A DNA stretch of 64,000 nucleotides from Lachnospiraceae bacterium (GCA_017469935.1 JAFUFL010000026.1:52993-116992), one strand, 5' to 3'. Counted from the first letter of the stretch, positions 1-8,946 are shown. Numbers and translations: made by a program. The notes: generated from the letters alone by a model not told the origin.

Positions 1-2
1 AT

Positions 3-887
3 ATGGACAGCTACATCACGCAGCTCAACGGACTGATCGCGAACCTGAACATAGGGGCGCTGGACCTGGGAGACCAGCTGCAGGAGATGATGGCCTCCTC
101 GGAAGATATTATCAAGACGGCCTCCCAGCTTCTGGGCACTTCCATGCGGAAGATCGCCTCGACTTCCGCGGATATAGGCAAGAATCTGTTCAACTGGCTG
201 ATCGCTTTTATTCTGTCCATCTATCTTCTGATGGCAAAGGAAAATATCAAGAGCGGAGCGGCGCGGCTGCTCAGAGCCCTTATGCCTCAGAAGTGGTATG
301 ACATCGTGGTCAATTTCATGGCGCGCTGCAATTACATCCTGGTGCGCTACATCGTCTACTCGCTTCTTGACGGAGCGATCGTAGGCGGCGCCACGGCCGT
401 TTTCATGGCAGTCATGAGAATGCAGTACGTGGGCCTGATCGCGTTTGTGTGCGGGGTCACAAACCTGATCCCGAGCTTCGGCCCCGTGATCGGAGGCGTG
501 ATCGGAGGATTTATCCTGCTTCTCGTTAATCCCTGGCACGCGCTGATGTTCATTATCTTTACCTGTATCCTGCAGACTCTGGACGGCTATGTGATTAAGC
601 CCAAGCTGTTCGGCGATTCACTGGGCGTCTCCGGACTACTGATTCTGATCTCGATCGTATTGTTCGGCAATATTTTCGGAATTGTGGGAATCCTGCTCGC
701 CATTCCTCTTGCGGCGATCATCGATTTCGTCTACGAAGAGGGGATACTCCCGCTTCTGGAAGCGCGCAGGGCAAGGCTTGACGCCGAAGAGAAAGCGGAG
801 GAAGCCGCCGGCGTCACGGACAGGCAGATGAATTCCACGATCACCGTTCTCACGGAGATGTCGGAAGGGAAGAAAAAAAGAAAATAG
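3..887 (+). CDS. AI-2E family transporter (5' end outside the window)
   Basis: Polytopic membrane protein of the AI-2E transporter family (PF01594), whose members export autoinducer-2 or move other solutes; the substrate here is unknown. The visible 294 residues hold several hydrophobic segments and the family-typical glycine/proline-rich stretch NLIPSFGPVIGG near residue 155, followed by a conserved LQTLDGYVIKPKLFG block. The reading frame is open to the left edge and family members are usually 340-400 residues, so the first methionine seen is probably internal and the true start lies upstream. The C-terminus is cytoplasmic, charged and lysine-rich. A terminator follows at once, so this is the last gene of its transcript. 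Family assignment is firm; function is inferred. Confidence 0.85.
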   Translation: MDSYITQLNGLIANLNIGALDLGDQLQEMMASSEDIIKTASQLLGTSMRKIASTSADIGKNLFNWLIAFILSIYLLMAKENIKSGAARLLRALMPQKWYDIVVNFMARCNYILVRYIVYSLLDGAIVGGATAVFMAVMRMQYVGLIAFVCGVTNLIPSFGPVIGGVIGGFILLLVNPWHALMFIIFTCILQTLDGYVIKPKLFGDSLGVSGLLILISIVLFGNIFGIVGILLAIPLAAIIDFVYEEGILPLLEARRARLDAEEKAEEAAGVTDRQMNSTITVLTEMSEGKKKRK

Positions 888-919
888 AGAGAAAGAACAA
901 TCATGCGGCGGATTTAAGG

Positions 920-955
920 TATAATGAGGTGGAGAGATTTCTCTGCCTCATTTTT
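920..955 (+). terminator. Rho-independent terminator after the AI-2E gene
   Basis: An AATGAGG...CCTCATT hairpin with an inner GAGA/TCTC stem is followed by seven Ts. It lies 33 bases after the stop codon. Confidence 0.8.
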
Positions 956-1032
956 TTAATTATTCAGCATTTCGGGGGGATGAATAATCGGATTCTTTTG
1001 GGGGGCGGACACAAAGGGAGGATTGCAAGGAG

Positions 1033-1578
1033 ATGGAACTTCTCAGACAGGAGACCGGTTGGGAAAATATGCAGCTGATCAATCTGTTAATTCTGATCAT
1101 GGTGCTGAGCGGCGTGTTCGGATTTATTTACGAAGAACTGTTTTACAGGATCGATCTGGGATATTTTGTCAAAAGAGGGTCGACGTTCGGACCGTGGATC
1201 CCGATCTATGTATTTGGCGGCGCGGCGTTCACGCTGCTGGTCTATTCCTTTAAGGACAAGCCTGTTCTTGTCTTTTTGCTGTGCGTCCTTGTGTCCGGCG
1301 TCATGGAATTTGTCACCGGTTATGTGCTCTACCATGTTTTTAACACGCGCCTTTGGGATTACAACACGGAGATCTGGAACTGGGGCAATATAGGCGGATA
1401 TATATGTCTTCGGTCGGTTCTTTTTTTCGGAGTGTCAGGACTGGCGCTTTTGTATGGGGTGATCCCGATCCTGATCCGGCTGATGGGAATGGCGGATCCG
1501 CGGATCACGACGATCGTATGCCGATGTCTGGCGGTTTTGTTTGCATCTGATTGTATCTTATACAGAATACTGAAATAA
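1033..1578 (+). CDS. putative ABC transporter permease, CmpB-like (PF06541)
   Basis: A 181-residue membrane protein with about five hydrophobic segments. The pattern LWDYNTEIWNWGNIGGYICLR (residues about 107-127) matches the family annotated as putative ABC-transporter type IV / CmpB-like. Family members are common in Clostridia, often without a partner ATPase, and are functionally uncharacterised. Start chosen at 1033 because GGGAGG lies 11 bases upstream; the ATG at 1069 is an alternative that would shorten the N-terminus by 12 residues. The next gene begins 14 bases downstream, so the two are probably co-transcribed. Confidence 0.7.
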   Translation: MELLRQETGWENMQLINLLILIMVLSGVFGFIYEELFYRIDLGYFVKRGSTFGPWIPIYVFGGAAFTLLVYSFKDKPVLVFLLCVLVSGVMEFVTGYVLYHVFNTRLWDYNTEIWNWGNIGGYICLRSVLFFGVSGLALLYGVIPILIRLMGMADPRITTIVCRCLAVLFASDCILYRILK

Positions 1579-1592
1579 CAACGGGAGGGGAA

Positions 1593-3719
1593 ATGGTCTT
1601 TAAAATTTTCTTGGCAATCGCAGTATTGGGAGTCGCGCTGTTCTTTCTTCACTATTATTTTGAGAAGAAAGAGACGGGGCGCTGGAGAATACCGAGACAG
1701 TCCCTGTTTGCGCTATCTCTGTTCTGCACATGCGTGCTCTATCTGCCCTGGGTCATCTATTCCTGGGATCCCGGAACGGGATCGCTGGGGAAATTCCTGC
1801 TCTCGATTCCCTATATGTTCGTCCGTCTCATGCAGACGGTCTCCCTCGACGCCGATTATGAGACGGCGATCGAGATCGTGACGCTGGCGGAAAAGACCGG
1901 GGCGAGCCTTCTCTTTTTGCAGATCTACTCCGGAATCCTGTTCTGGGTCAGCGCTTTAGTACCGGCCTTCGGAATCTGGACCGTCATGGGACTGTTCCGC
2001 AATAAAATAGGATACTGGTATGAGAGCAGCAGGTATTCTTTCAAGAAGACGTTTTACATCTTTAACGGCGCGGGAAAGAAAAACGTCGATCTGGCCGAGA
2101 GCATCTGGGAGTCTTTAGAGGAAAAAGAAAGGAGAAGCTCCTCTTTCCTGTTCTGCAATGTCGAGGAGGAGCTGGCGGAAGAGGAACTGGAGACCATTCT
2201 GGGGATCAAGGGACTGTACACACAGGACAGCCCGGCGTCTCTGATGAAGATCATCAAGTATTATTCCGTGAGCTATCTGCGCTGGCTCTACAAGTTTTTC
2301 GGCCCGAAGAATATTCGCTATTTCCTGCTTGAGGACGAGGACAGGAACTTCGACGATGCGATCGGCATTCTCAAAGCGGCGGAAAAAGCAGACAGAGAGA
2401 GAGCGGAGAGGGTCAAGATCGATATTCTGCTGCATGACAATGAGCTGGACAATATTTTGGACGCGCAGGAGAAGTACGGCATCTTTGTCAGGATCCTCGA
2501 TGCCGAGCGGCTCTATGCGCAGGAGCTCTATGCGCGGTGGCCCCTGTTCTCCGGTCTGGGCGACGGGGATAAGGAGATCGACCTCGTTATCCTGGGAAAG
2601 GGGAGCGTGGCCGAGGAACTTCTTTTAAACGCAGTCTGGATGGGAACCATCGGTTCGGCGGGGCTTAAGATCACGTATATCGGGCAAGATGCGGCCTGGC
2701 TTGAGAGAAAGCTGAAAATGTCCTGCCCGGGCCTGTTCGATCAGAGCCTGGCGGGAGGAGAAGACCTGAAACCTGCCTTTGTGAATATCGGAAACAGCGA
2801 TAATCCCCAGTTCAACACGATGGAGATCACAAAAGCCAACTATGTGATCATTGCGGGGGAGAACGATGAGACCAACATCCGGCTCGCGATGTGGTATAAG
2901 ACCTGGGTCGCCAGGCGAATGCCCGTCCGGAAGCGGTCGCCGTTCATGGCAGTGCTCGTGAAGGATGCGGAAAAAGCGGAACAGGCCAGAAGGCTCAAGG
3001 TCCAGGAGAGCCAGGAGCCTTACGACTTCCATATATTCGGAACGGATAAAGAAATCTTTTCCGCAAGGAATCTTCTTCACAGCAAACTCCTGGAAAGCCT
3101 CTACCGGGTGCAGCTCTCCTATAACTGCAATGACATGGGCAGGAAACCGACAGCGGAAGAGGAGGCGAACACGTGGAATCAGCTCAACGAGTCCGTCTAT
3201 AACTTCCGAAGCTCCGAGGCCAGTGCCCTGTATATCGTGAACCGGCTCTATGATTCGGGTGCGCTGGAAGAGCAGCTGAAGAAAGAACTGAGATCCGGCA
3301 AGAGTGATCCGCAGGAGATCTCCGGCAGCGATCTGGCCGAATACTGGTACAAGGCGCTCTATTCCAATGAGGTCGGCAGCGGCAGCGGGAAGCTCAACGA
3401 ACTGATCGAGGCCTATAACAGGCTGCTCAGGGATACGAAAATGCTGGAGAAACTGGCTCAGACGGAGCATCACAGGTGGAACGCCTACATGGTCAGCAAC
3501 GGGTGGATCACCATGAGCGACGCGGAAACCAGGGAGTGGATGGAAATGCGCGGATCCAAGGAGCACAAAGATTATCTGAGGCTCCGCCACGCCTGCATCG
3601 TCACCTGGGAGGAACTGAATACGGTCTCCGAGACCAAGGGAAGGGATCCCGAATACTTTAAGAACGCGGACAGGACGATCGTCGCAGGGGTAACGGACTT
3701 TATAGTGAGAGACAAGTAA
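1593..3719 (+). CDS. membrane protein with Rossmann/TrkA-N-like region and C-terminal RyR-like domain
   Basis: 708 residues from the ATG at 1593, which has GGGAGGGG just upstream; an in-frame ATG at 1551 lacks a ribosome site and overlaps the previous gene. Three to four hydrophobic segments fill residues 1-135. A region around 329-480 contains a nucleotide-binding-like glycine motif (VILGKGSVAEELL) and a second strand-turn pattern (ANYVIIAGENDETNIR), as in TrkA-N/RCK proteins. Residues about 621-708 carry the spaced pattern LAQTEHHRW, NGW, RHACIVTWEEL and ADRTIV typical of RyR (PF02026) domains in bacteria. This order suggests a ligand-gated membrane channel or sensor; that is inference. No ion-selectivity filter is obvious. 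It follows the CmpB-like gene by 14 bases. Confidence 0.6.
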   Translation: MVFKIFLAIAVLGVALFFLHYYFEKKETGRWRIPRQSLFALSLFCTCVLYLPWVIYSWDPGTGSLGKFLLSIPYMFVRLMQTVSLDADYETAIEIVTLAEKTGASLLFLQIYSGILFWVSALVPAFGIWTVMGLFRNKIGYWYESSRYSFKKTFYIFNGAGKKNVDLAESIWESLEEKERRSSSFLFCNVEEELAEEELETILGIKGLYTQDSPASLMKIIKYYSVSYLRWLYKFFGPKNIRYFLLEDEDRNFDDAIGILKAAEKADRERAERVKIDILLHDNELDNILDAQEKYGIFVRILDAERLYAQELYARWPLFSGLGDGDKEIDLVILGKGSVAEELLLNAVWMGTIGSAGLKITYIGQDAAWLERKLKMSCPGLFDQSLAGGEDLKPAFVNIGNSDNPQFNTMEITKANYVIIAGENDETNIRLAMWYKTWVARRMPVRKRSPFMAVLVKDAEKAEQARRLKVQESQEPYDFHIFGTDKEIFSARNLLHSKLLESLYRVQLSYNCNDMGRKPTAEEEANTWNQLNESVYNFRSSEASALYIVNRLYDSGALEEQLKKELRSGKSDPQEISGSDLAEYWYKALYSNEVGSGSGKLNELIEAYNRLLRDTKMLEKLAQTEHHRWNAYMVSNGWITMSDAETREWMEMRGSKEHKDYLRLRHACIVTWEELNTVSETKGRDPEYFKNADRTIVAGVTDFIVRDK

Positions 3720-3783
3720 TCAGGGCGGAAAGTGTCCTGCGTAGTGCAGCAGCGCTGTCTCCGGGAAAAGTCAGGAGGAATGT

Positions 3784-5172
3784 ATGGGAATACTTGCAGC
3801 TTTTATGGTGCCGCATCCGCCCATGATCGTGCCGGCCGTCGGCCGGGGCGGAGAAAAGCAGATCGGGAAGACGACAAAGGCCTATGAGCGCGTAGCCGAT
3901 GAGATCGCGGCGCTCTCACCCGACACGATCATCATCACGAGTCCGCACTCGGTGATGTACACGGATTATTTTCACATTTCGCCCGGAAGGAGCGCCGGTG
4001 GGGATTTCGGGCGCTTCCGGGCCTCCCAGGTGCGCTTTGAGGAGGACTATGATGCGGAGCTGGTCCGCGTCATCGCGGAGATTGCCGGCGAGCGGGGATT
4101 TCCCGCCGGCGTCATGGGAGAGCGGGACAAGAGGCTGGACCACGGGACCATGGTGCCTCTCTATTTCATAAGGCAGAAATATTCCGGCGGCAAAATAGTG
4201 AGGATCGGACTCTCCGGCCTGCCCCTCACGGAGCACTACAGACTCGGGCAGATGATCCGCGAGGCGGTGGAGCGGCTGGGGCGGAAAGCGGTTTTCGTGG
4301 CCAGCGGAGATCTCTCCCATAAGCTGCAGGACTACGGCCCTTACGGATTTGCCAAGGAGGGGCCGCAGTACGACGAGAGGATCATGGACGTCTGTTCCAG
4401 GGCCTCTTTCGGCGAACTCTTTGACTTCGACGAGACTTTCTGCGACAGAGCGGCCGAGTGCGGGCACCGCTCCTTCGTGATCATGGCGGGCGCTTTTGAC
4501 GGGACCGCTGTCAAGGCGGAGCAGCTCTCCCATGAAGATGTGACCGGCGTAGGGTACGGGATCTGCACGTTCTATCCGCAAGGTTCGGACCCGGGCAGGC
4601 GTTTTCTGGAGCAGTATCTGGCGCAGCAGGAGAAGAAGCTGGAAGCGGCCAGAAGCGCCGAGGATCCTTATGTGCGGCTGGCCAGGGCGTCCGTGGAGCA
4701 CTATATTTTGCACCATAAGCGGCTGCCGATGCCGCAGGACCTGCCTTCTGAGCTCTCTGAGCGGCGCGCAGGGGCTTTTGTATCCATCCATGAGCACGGA
4801 AGGCTCAGGGGCTGTATCGGGACGATTGCGGCCGTACAGGAGAGCCTGGCGAAGGAGATCATTGAGAACGCGGTCAGCGCATCGACCAGGGATCCCAGGT
4901 TCGATCCCATCAGGGCGGACGAGCTCGCGTGGCTGGAGATCAGCGTAGACGTGCTGGGCGATCCGGAGCCGATCAGCTCCTCTGGCGAGCTGGATGTTAA
5001 GCGCTACGGCGTCATTGTGACCAAGGGCAGGAAGAGGGGGCTTCTGCTGCCGGATCTCGACGGCGTCGACACGGTGGAGCAGCAGATTTCCATCGCAAAG
5101 AGCAAGGCCGGGATCGCCGAGTGGGACAAGGATGTGCAGCTGCAGAGATTTGAGGTTGTCAGACACCACTGA
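3784..5172 (+). CDS. LigB-like / AMMECR1 fusion protein (AmmeMemoRadiSam system)
   Basis: 462 residues. Residues 1-260 look like a class III extradiol dioxygenase (LigB-type) fold, with His-containing motifs at likely metal-binding positions (PHPPMI, SPHS, ASGDLSHK, CGHRSF). Residues about 290-460 are an AMMECR1 domain (GAFVSIHEHGRLRGCIGT, STRDPRFDPI, ISVDVLG). In the AmmeMemoRadiSam set, protein A (AMMECR1) and protein B (Memo/LigB-like) travel with a radical SAM enzyme, as here, 14 bases downstream. The reaction is not known with confidence. The start has AGGAGG eight bases upstream. Confidence 0.85.
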   Translation: MGILAAFMVPHPPMIVPAVGRGGEKQIGKTTKAYERVADEIAALSPDTIIITSPHSVMYTDYFHISPGRSAGGDFGRFRASQVRFEEDYDAELVRVIAEIAGERGFPAGVMGERDKRLDHGTMVPLYFIRQKYSGGKIVRIGLSGLPLTEHYRLGQMIREAVERLGRKAVFVASGDLSHKLQDYGPYGFAKEGPQYDERIMDVCSRASFGELFDFDETFCDRAAECGHRSFVIMAGAFDGTAVKAEQLSHEDVTGVGYGICTFYPQGSDPGRRFLEQYLAQQEKKLEAARSAEDPYVRLARASVEHYILHHKRLPMPQDLPSELSERRAGAFVSIHEHGRLRGCIGTIAAVQESLAKEIIENAVSASTRDPRFDPIRADELAWLEISVDVLGDPEPISSSGELDVKRYGVIVTKGRKRGLLLPDLDGVDTVEQQISIAKSKAGIAEWDKDVQLQRFEVVRHH

Positions 5173-5186
5173 GCGCAGGAGGGACC

Positions 5187-6038
5187 ATGGCTATATGCGA
5201 TGTGTGCTTCAGGCACTGTGACCTGAAGGAAGGACAGACGGGCTTTTGCGGCGCGAGAATCTGCGCGGGAGGCGCGGTGCGGGCGGCAGGCTACGGAAGG
5301 CTGACGTCCCTGGCGCTCGATCCCATAGAAAAAAAGCCGCTGAATCGATTCATGCCCGGCAGCCGCATTCTCTCGGCAGGGAGCTACGGCTGCAATCTTC
5401 GCTGTCCGTTCTGCCAGAATTACGAGATCTCCTGGTCCGAGGAGGCCATGCGCTGTGCGCAGAGCGCGCAGTTTGTGACGCCGGAGCAGATCGCCGAGAC
5501 GGCCCTTTACTACAGAGATAAGGGCAATGTGGGGGTGGCTTTTACCTACAATGAGCCCCTTGTGGGGTATGAATTTGTCAGGGACACGGCGAAGCTCGTC
5601 CATGAGGCCGGAATGGTGAACGTGCTGGTCAGCAACGGAACGGCGGAGCTTGCCGTTCTGGAGGAGATTCTGCCCTATATTGACGCGATGAACATAGACC
5701 TGAAGGGATTTACGGACCGGTACTACAGGGACGTCCTGGGAGGCGACAGGGGCATGGTCATGCGGTTTATAGAGCGGGCTGTAAAGTCCTGCCACGTGGA
5801 GCTGACTACGCTGATCATCCCGGGAGAAAATGATTCGGAAGAGGAGATGCGGGATATGTGCGAGTGGATCGCCGGGCTTACAGGAAAATCGGCCGGGCGG
5901 GAGATTCCGCTGCACATTTCCAGGTTTTTCCCGCGCTTTCATATGACGGACCGGAATGCGACGGATGTAAAGAAGGTCTACCGGCTCGCAGAGGTGGCGA
6001 GAGAGAAACTGAAGTTTGTGTATACGGGAAACTGCTGA
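5187..6038 (+). CDS. amrS: AmmeMemoRadiSam system radical SAM enzyme
   Basis: 283-residue radical SAM protein with the cluster motif GCNLRCPFCQNYEIS (CxxxCxxC) at about residues 70-84, preceded by an N-terminal cysteine set (CDVCFRHC, FCGARIC) that could bind metal. It has the usual central elements EPLVGYEF and MNIDLKGF. Family members are annotated AmrS and were formerly called pyruvate formate-lyase activating enzyme-like. It follows the LigB-AMMECR1 gene by 14 bases with an AGGAGG ribosome site, so the pair is an operon and presumably acts in one pathway; the substrate is unknown. Confidence 0.85.
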   Translation: MAICDVCFRHCDLKEGQTGFCGARICAGGAVRAAGYGRLTSLALDPIEKKPLNRFMPGSRILSAGSYGCNLRCPFCQNYEISWSEEAMRCAQSAQFVTPEQIAETALYYRDKGNVGVAFTYNEPLVGYEFVRDTAKLVHEAGMVNVLVSNGTAELAVLEEILPYIDAMNIDLKGFTDRYYRDVLGGDRGMVMRFIERAVKSCHVELTTLIIPGENDSEEEMRDMCEWIAGLTGKSAGREIPLHISRFFPRFHMTDRNATDVKKVYRLAEVAREKLKFVYTGNC

Positions 6039-6093
6039 AAAGTTTACAGCGGTTTGAACAACGCTATAGGATAAAAGAGAGGATGGATGCCAG

Positions 6094-7260
6094 ATGGGTG
6101 CACTTAGCGGATATAAAGTACTGGATTTCAGCACACTTCTTCCCGGACCTTACGCCACAATGACGCTGGCGGATCTCGGCGCGGAGGTCCTGAAGATCAG
6201 CGGCAAAGACAAATATGACCTGGTGGTCAACTGGCCGCCCGTGATCGAGGGGACATCGGTGACCGGCGCGCAGGCCTGGCTGGGCCGCGGCAAGAAGACG
6301 ATCCATCTGAATCTCAAGAAACCGGCCGCCGTCGAGGCAGTCAAAAAACTGATCACGGAGTACGACATCATCGTGGAGCAGTTCCGGCCGGGCGTCATGA
6401 AAAAGCTGGGACTGGGATACGACGAGCTGCGCGAGGTCAATCCCCGGATCATCTACTGCTCGATCACAGGTTACGGGCAGACAGGGCCGTTGTCTTTAAG
6501 GGCCGGCCATGACATCAACTATATGGCGAGAGCCGGGATCGCGGCGGCAGCGGGCAGAAGAGACCAGGGGCCAAGCCTCTATAACTTCCAGATCGCCGAT
6601 GTGGCGGGCGGATCGATGAATGCGGTCACAAGTATCCTGGCGGCCATCATCTACCGCGAGAGGACCGGAGAAGGCCAGTATATCGACGTCTCCATGCAGG
6701 ACAGCATCGTGCCCTTCAATTCCATGGACGGGGCGAGCTATTTTGCCGGGGGAGATGCGCCGGCGCGGGAGAGCGGCCTTCTAAACGGAGGCGGCATCTA
6801 CGACTTCTATGAGACGTCGGACGGAGGCTACGTCAGCGTGGGCGCACTGGAGCCCAAGTTCTGGGCGGCCCTGTGCGACAGGCTCGGATTCACCGACTGG
6901 CGGGACGGCAAAATATTGAAGACCGACCAGCCCATGGTAAAAGCCGCCCTGCGAAAGACCTTCCTCTCGAAGACGCTGCAGGAGTGGAAAGAGATCTTTG
7001 CGGAGGCGGACGCCTGCGTGGAGCCCGTCATGAGCATCGAGGAGGTGTCCCGGGACGAGCACCTGGTCAGCCGGGGAATGTGGCCGGAAGTGGAGATTCC
7101 GCTGACGGACGGCCGGACCATCAGGCAGATGGGGAGCCCCATTCACCTGTCGGCGAGCCCGGTGGAGTACCGGCACGCCGGGTACCCGGAAGGCTACCAC
7201 ACAAAGGAGATTCTGCGGGGGCTCGGCTACAGCGATGAGGAAATTGAGGATATGATATGA
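6094..7260 (+). CDS. CaiB/BaiF family (class III) CoA-transferase
   Basis: 388 residues, the normal length for the family. The N-terminal GYKVLDFSTLLPGPYATM and ADLGAEVLKI segments, CSITGYGQTGP, and the SMQDSI segment carrying the probable catalytic aspartate are all recognisable. These enzymes move CoA between organic acids (for example carnitine, bile acids, oxalate or benzylsuccinate); the acyl substrate here cannot be read from sequence. The start at 6094 has GAGAGGA about ten bases upstream. The stop overlaps the start of the EamA exporter by four bases (ATGA), so the two are translationally coupled. That suggests, without proving, that the exporter handles a related metabolite. Confidence 0.85.
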   Translation: MGALSGYKVLDFSTLLPGPYATMTLADLGAEVLKISGKDKYDLVVNWPPVIEGTSVTGAQAWLGRGKKTIHLNLKKPAAVEAVKKLITEYDIIVEQFRPGVMKKLGLGYDELREVNPRIIYCSITGYGQTGPLSLRAGHDINYMARAGIAAAAGRRDQGPSLYNFQIADVAGGSMNAVTSILAAIIYRERTGEGQYIDVSMQDSIVPFNSMDGASYFAGGDAPARESGLLNGGGIYDFYETSDGGYVSVGALEPKFWAALCDRLGFTDWRDGKILKTDQPMVKAALRKTFLSKTLQEWKEIFAEADACVEPVMSIEEVSRDEHLVSRGMWPEVEIPLTDGRTIRQMGSPIHLSASPVEYRHAGYPEGYHTKEILRGLGYSDEEIEDMI

Positions 7261-8138
7261 ATGAGGGAAAATCCGGCACTGCCCGGATTCTGATCGGGGT
7301 CTCCATGGCCATATTCGGGACCATAGGGCTCTTTGTGCGGGCTATACCGCTTCCATCGAGCGAAGTGGCTCTGTACAGGGCAGTCCTGGCCACTGCGGTG
7401 ATCGGGCTCTACCTGCTTGTTACGGGGCAGAAGATAGAGTTTGCCGGGATGCGCAGGGAATTGATCCTGCTGATCGTGTCCGGCATCGCCATGGGATTTA
7501 ACTGGATCCTTCTGTTCGAAGCCTATAAATACACGACGGTTTCCGTGGCCACGCTGAGCTACTATGCGGCGCCGGTGATCATAACCTTTGTGAGCGCGAC
7601 TCTGTTCAGGGAAAAGCTGACCAGGCGGGGGATTCTATGTTTTGTCATGTCGACCTTGGGAATCCTTATGATCACGGTGAGCGGGGGCGGCATGAGCGGA
7701 AAAGGAACGGATCACATCGGGATCCTGTTCGGACTGGGGGCAGCCGTTTTGTACGCGACGGTCGTTCTGCTCAACAAATTCATCAAAAACGTGGGCGGGA
7801 TCCAGCGGACCTTTCTCCAGTTCGTGGCAGCGGTCGTGACGCTCCTGCCATACGTGCTGATGACCGGCGGGACCCATCTGGGAGATCTGGACCCGCGCGG
7901 GTGGGCCTTTCTGCTGATCGTAGGATTTGTGCACACCGGAATCGCTTACTGCATGTACTTCTCGTCCCTGCAGTATGTGACGGGGCAGGAGGCGGCGCTT
8001 CTGAGCTATATAGATCCGCTGCTGGCGGTGATCCTGTCGGTTACCGTGCTGCGTGAGCCGATGAGCCTGCTGCAGGTGGTCGGAGGGGCGATGATCCTCG
8101 GGTTTACGCTGCTCAATGAATTGCCTGAGAAGGGGTGA
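7257..8138 (+). CDS. EamA/DMT-superfamily permease
   Basis: 293 residues with about ten hydrophobic segments in two homologous halves, as in drug/metabolite exporters of the EamA family (PF00892). Features seen are the N-terminal SMAIFGTIGLFVR, the SSEVALYRAV loop, and the C-terminal EAALLSYIDPLLAVIL pattern typical of the second repeat. It acts in the cytoplasmic membrane, probably as an exporter; the substrate is unknown. It overlaps the CoA-transferase gene by four bases. Confidence 0.85.
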   Translation: MNEGKSGTARILIGVSMAIFGTIGLFVRAIPLPSSEVALYRAVLATAVIGLYLLVTGQKIEFAGMRRELILLIVSGIAMGFNWILLFEAYKYTTVSVATLSYYAAPVIITFVSATLFREKLTRRGILCFVMSTLGILMITVSGGGMSGKGTDHIGILFGLGAAVLYATVVLLNKFIKNVGGIQRTFLQFVAAVVTLLPYVLMTGGTHLGDLDPRGWAFLLIVGFVHTGIAYCMYFSSLQYVTGQEAALLSYIDPLLAVILSVTVLREPMSLLQVVGGAMILGFTLLNELPEKG

Positions 8139-8223
8139 CTACTGCGCGGCCCGGTCGATTGCACAGTCGATTTAGCAAGTACCTGTAAGCTTAAATTATT
8201 TTTTATAAAGGAGGCGTATCAAT

Positions 8224-8625
8224 ATGACAGACATGGAAAGAGTTTGCAGTTTTATCAAAGAGGCACAGACGTATTATCTTGCCACCGTCGAGGGCGATCA
8301 GCCCCGCGTTCGTCCTTTCGGAACGATCCACATCTTCGAGGGGAAGCTCTATATTCAGACCGGCAGAAAGAAAGACGTTGCAAAGCAGCTGGCGGCAAAC
8401 CCCAAGGCGGAGATCTGCGCGTTCAAGGATGGCGTATGGGTGCGCGTGGCGGGCAAACTTGTCGACGATGATCGCGTAGAGGCAAAAAAGTCCATGCTGG
8501 ATGCATATCCGAGCCTCCGCGCTATGTATGACCCGGAAGACGCGAATACGGAAGTTCTCTATTTCAAGAACGCCAAGGCGACTTTCAGTTCCTTTACGGC
8601 GGCTCCGGAGACGGTGGAATTCTGA
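8224..8625 (+). CDS. pyridoxamine 5'-phosphate oxidase-fold flavoprotein
   Basis: 133 residues, typical of small split-barrel FMN proteins of the PNPOx family. The pattern TYYLATVEGDQPRVRPFGT near residues 18-37, followed by KLYIQTGRKKDVAKQL and NPKAEICAF, is characteristic. Such proteins in anaerobes are usually annotated as pyridoxamine 5'-phosphate oxidase family or nitroreductase-like. True PdxH activity is unlikely at this length. A strong AAGGAGG site lies upstream of the start, and the gene appears to be monocistronic. Confidence 0.8.
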   Translation: MTDMERVCSFIKEAQTYYLATVEGDQPRVRPFGTIHIFEGKLYIQTGRKKDVAKQLAANPKAEICAFKDGVWVRVAGKLVDDDRVEAKKSMLDAYPSLRAMYDPEDANTEVLYFKNAKATFSSFTAAPETVEF

Positions 8626-8682
8626 GTCCCGCGGGAGAAGATTCCGTTCACCAGAGAATTTTGAGTTCTCGGGAAAACGTAC

Positions 8683-8711
8683 ATAAATCATCTGTATTTT
8701 GGATGATTTAT
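8683..8711. repeat. 10-bp perfect inverted repeat (hairpin)
   Basis: ATAAATCATC at 8683-8692 pairs with GATGATTTAT at 8702-8711 around a nine-base loop. There is no T-run on either side, so it is not a classical terminator. It sits 19 bases upstream of the two-hairpin repeat. Confidence 0.7.
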
Positions 8712-8730
8712 AAAGTGATAGTGCTTTTTC

Positions 8731-8856
8731 AAAACCCTTCTTCGGTGGATATTCCACTGAAGAAGGGAACAGAAACAGACCTATATACCTCAATAGCGGT
8801 CATGGTACCCTTTCCCGGCGCCTTCTTCGGTGGATATTCCACTGAAGAAGGGTTTT
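8731..8856. repeat. 126-bp two-hairpin dispersed repeat, copy 1
   Basis: Starts AAAACCCTTCTTCGGTGGA and ends with its near-complement running into GAAGAAGGGTTTT. It contains two hairpins with 15-bp stems and three-base loops (8735-8767 and about 8821-8852) separated by about 53 bases. A second copy of exactly the same length lies at 53601-53726; by hand alignment 111 of 126 positions agree. The left stem contains a G.T(U) pair that is G-C in the second hairpin of the other copy. It lies between the convergent PNPOx and pbuG genes. It could be a MITE, a REP-type element or a structured RNA. Confidence 0.75.
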
Positions 8857-8882
8857 AAAAGAAGGTATACACTTTTTTGGCC

Positions 8883-8922
8883 AAAAAAAACGCTTCCCTG
8901 CCAATCGTCAAGGAAGCGTTTT
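8883..8922. terminator. bidirectional terminator between PNPOx gene and pbuG
   Basis: AAAACGCTTCC at the left pairs with GGAAGCGTTTT at the right, with eight As on the left flank and Ts on the right. It can therefore end both the forward PNPOx transcript and the reverse pbuG transcript. Confidence 0.85.
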
Positions 8923-8946
8923 ATCATGTCCTGCGGAGAGTCCTGA

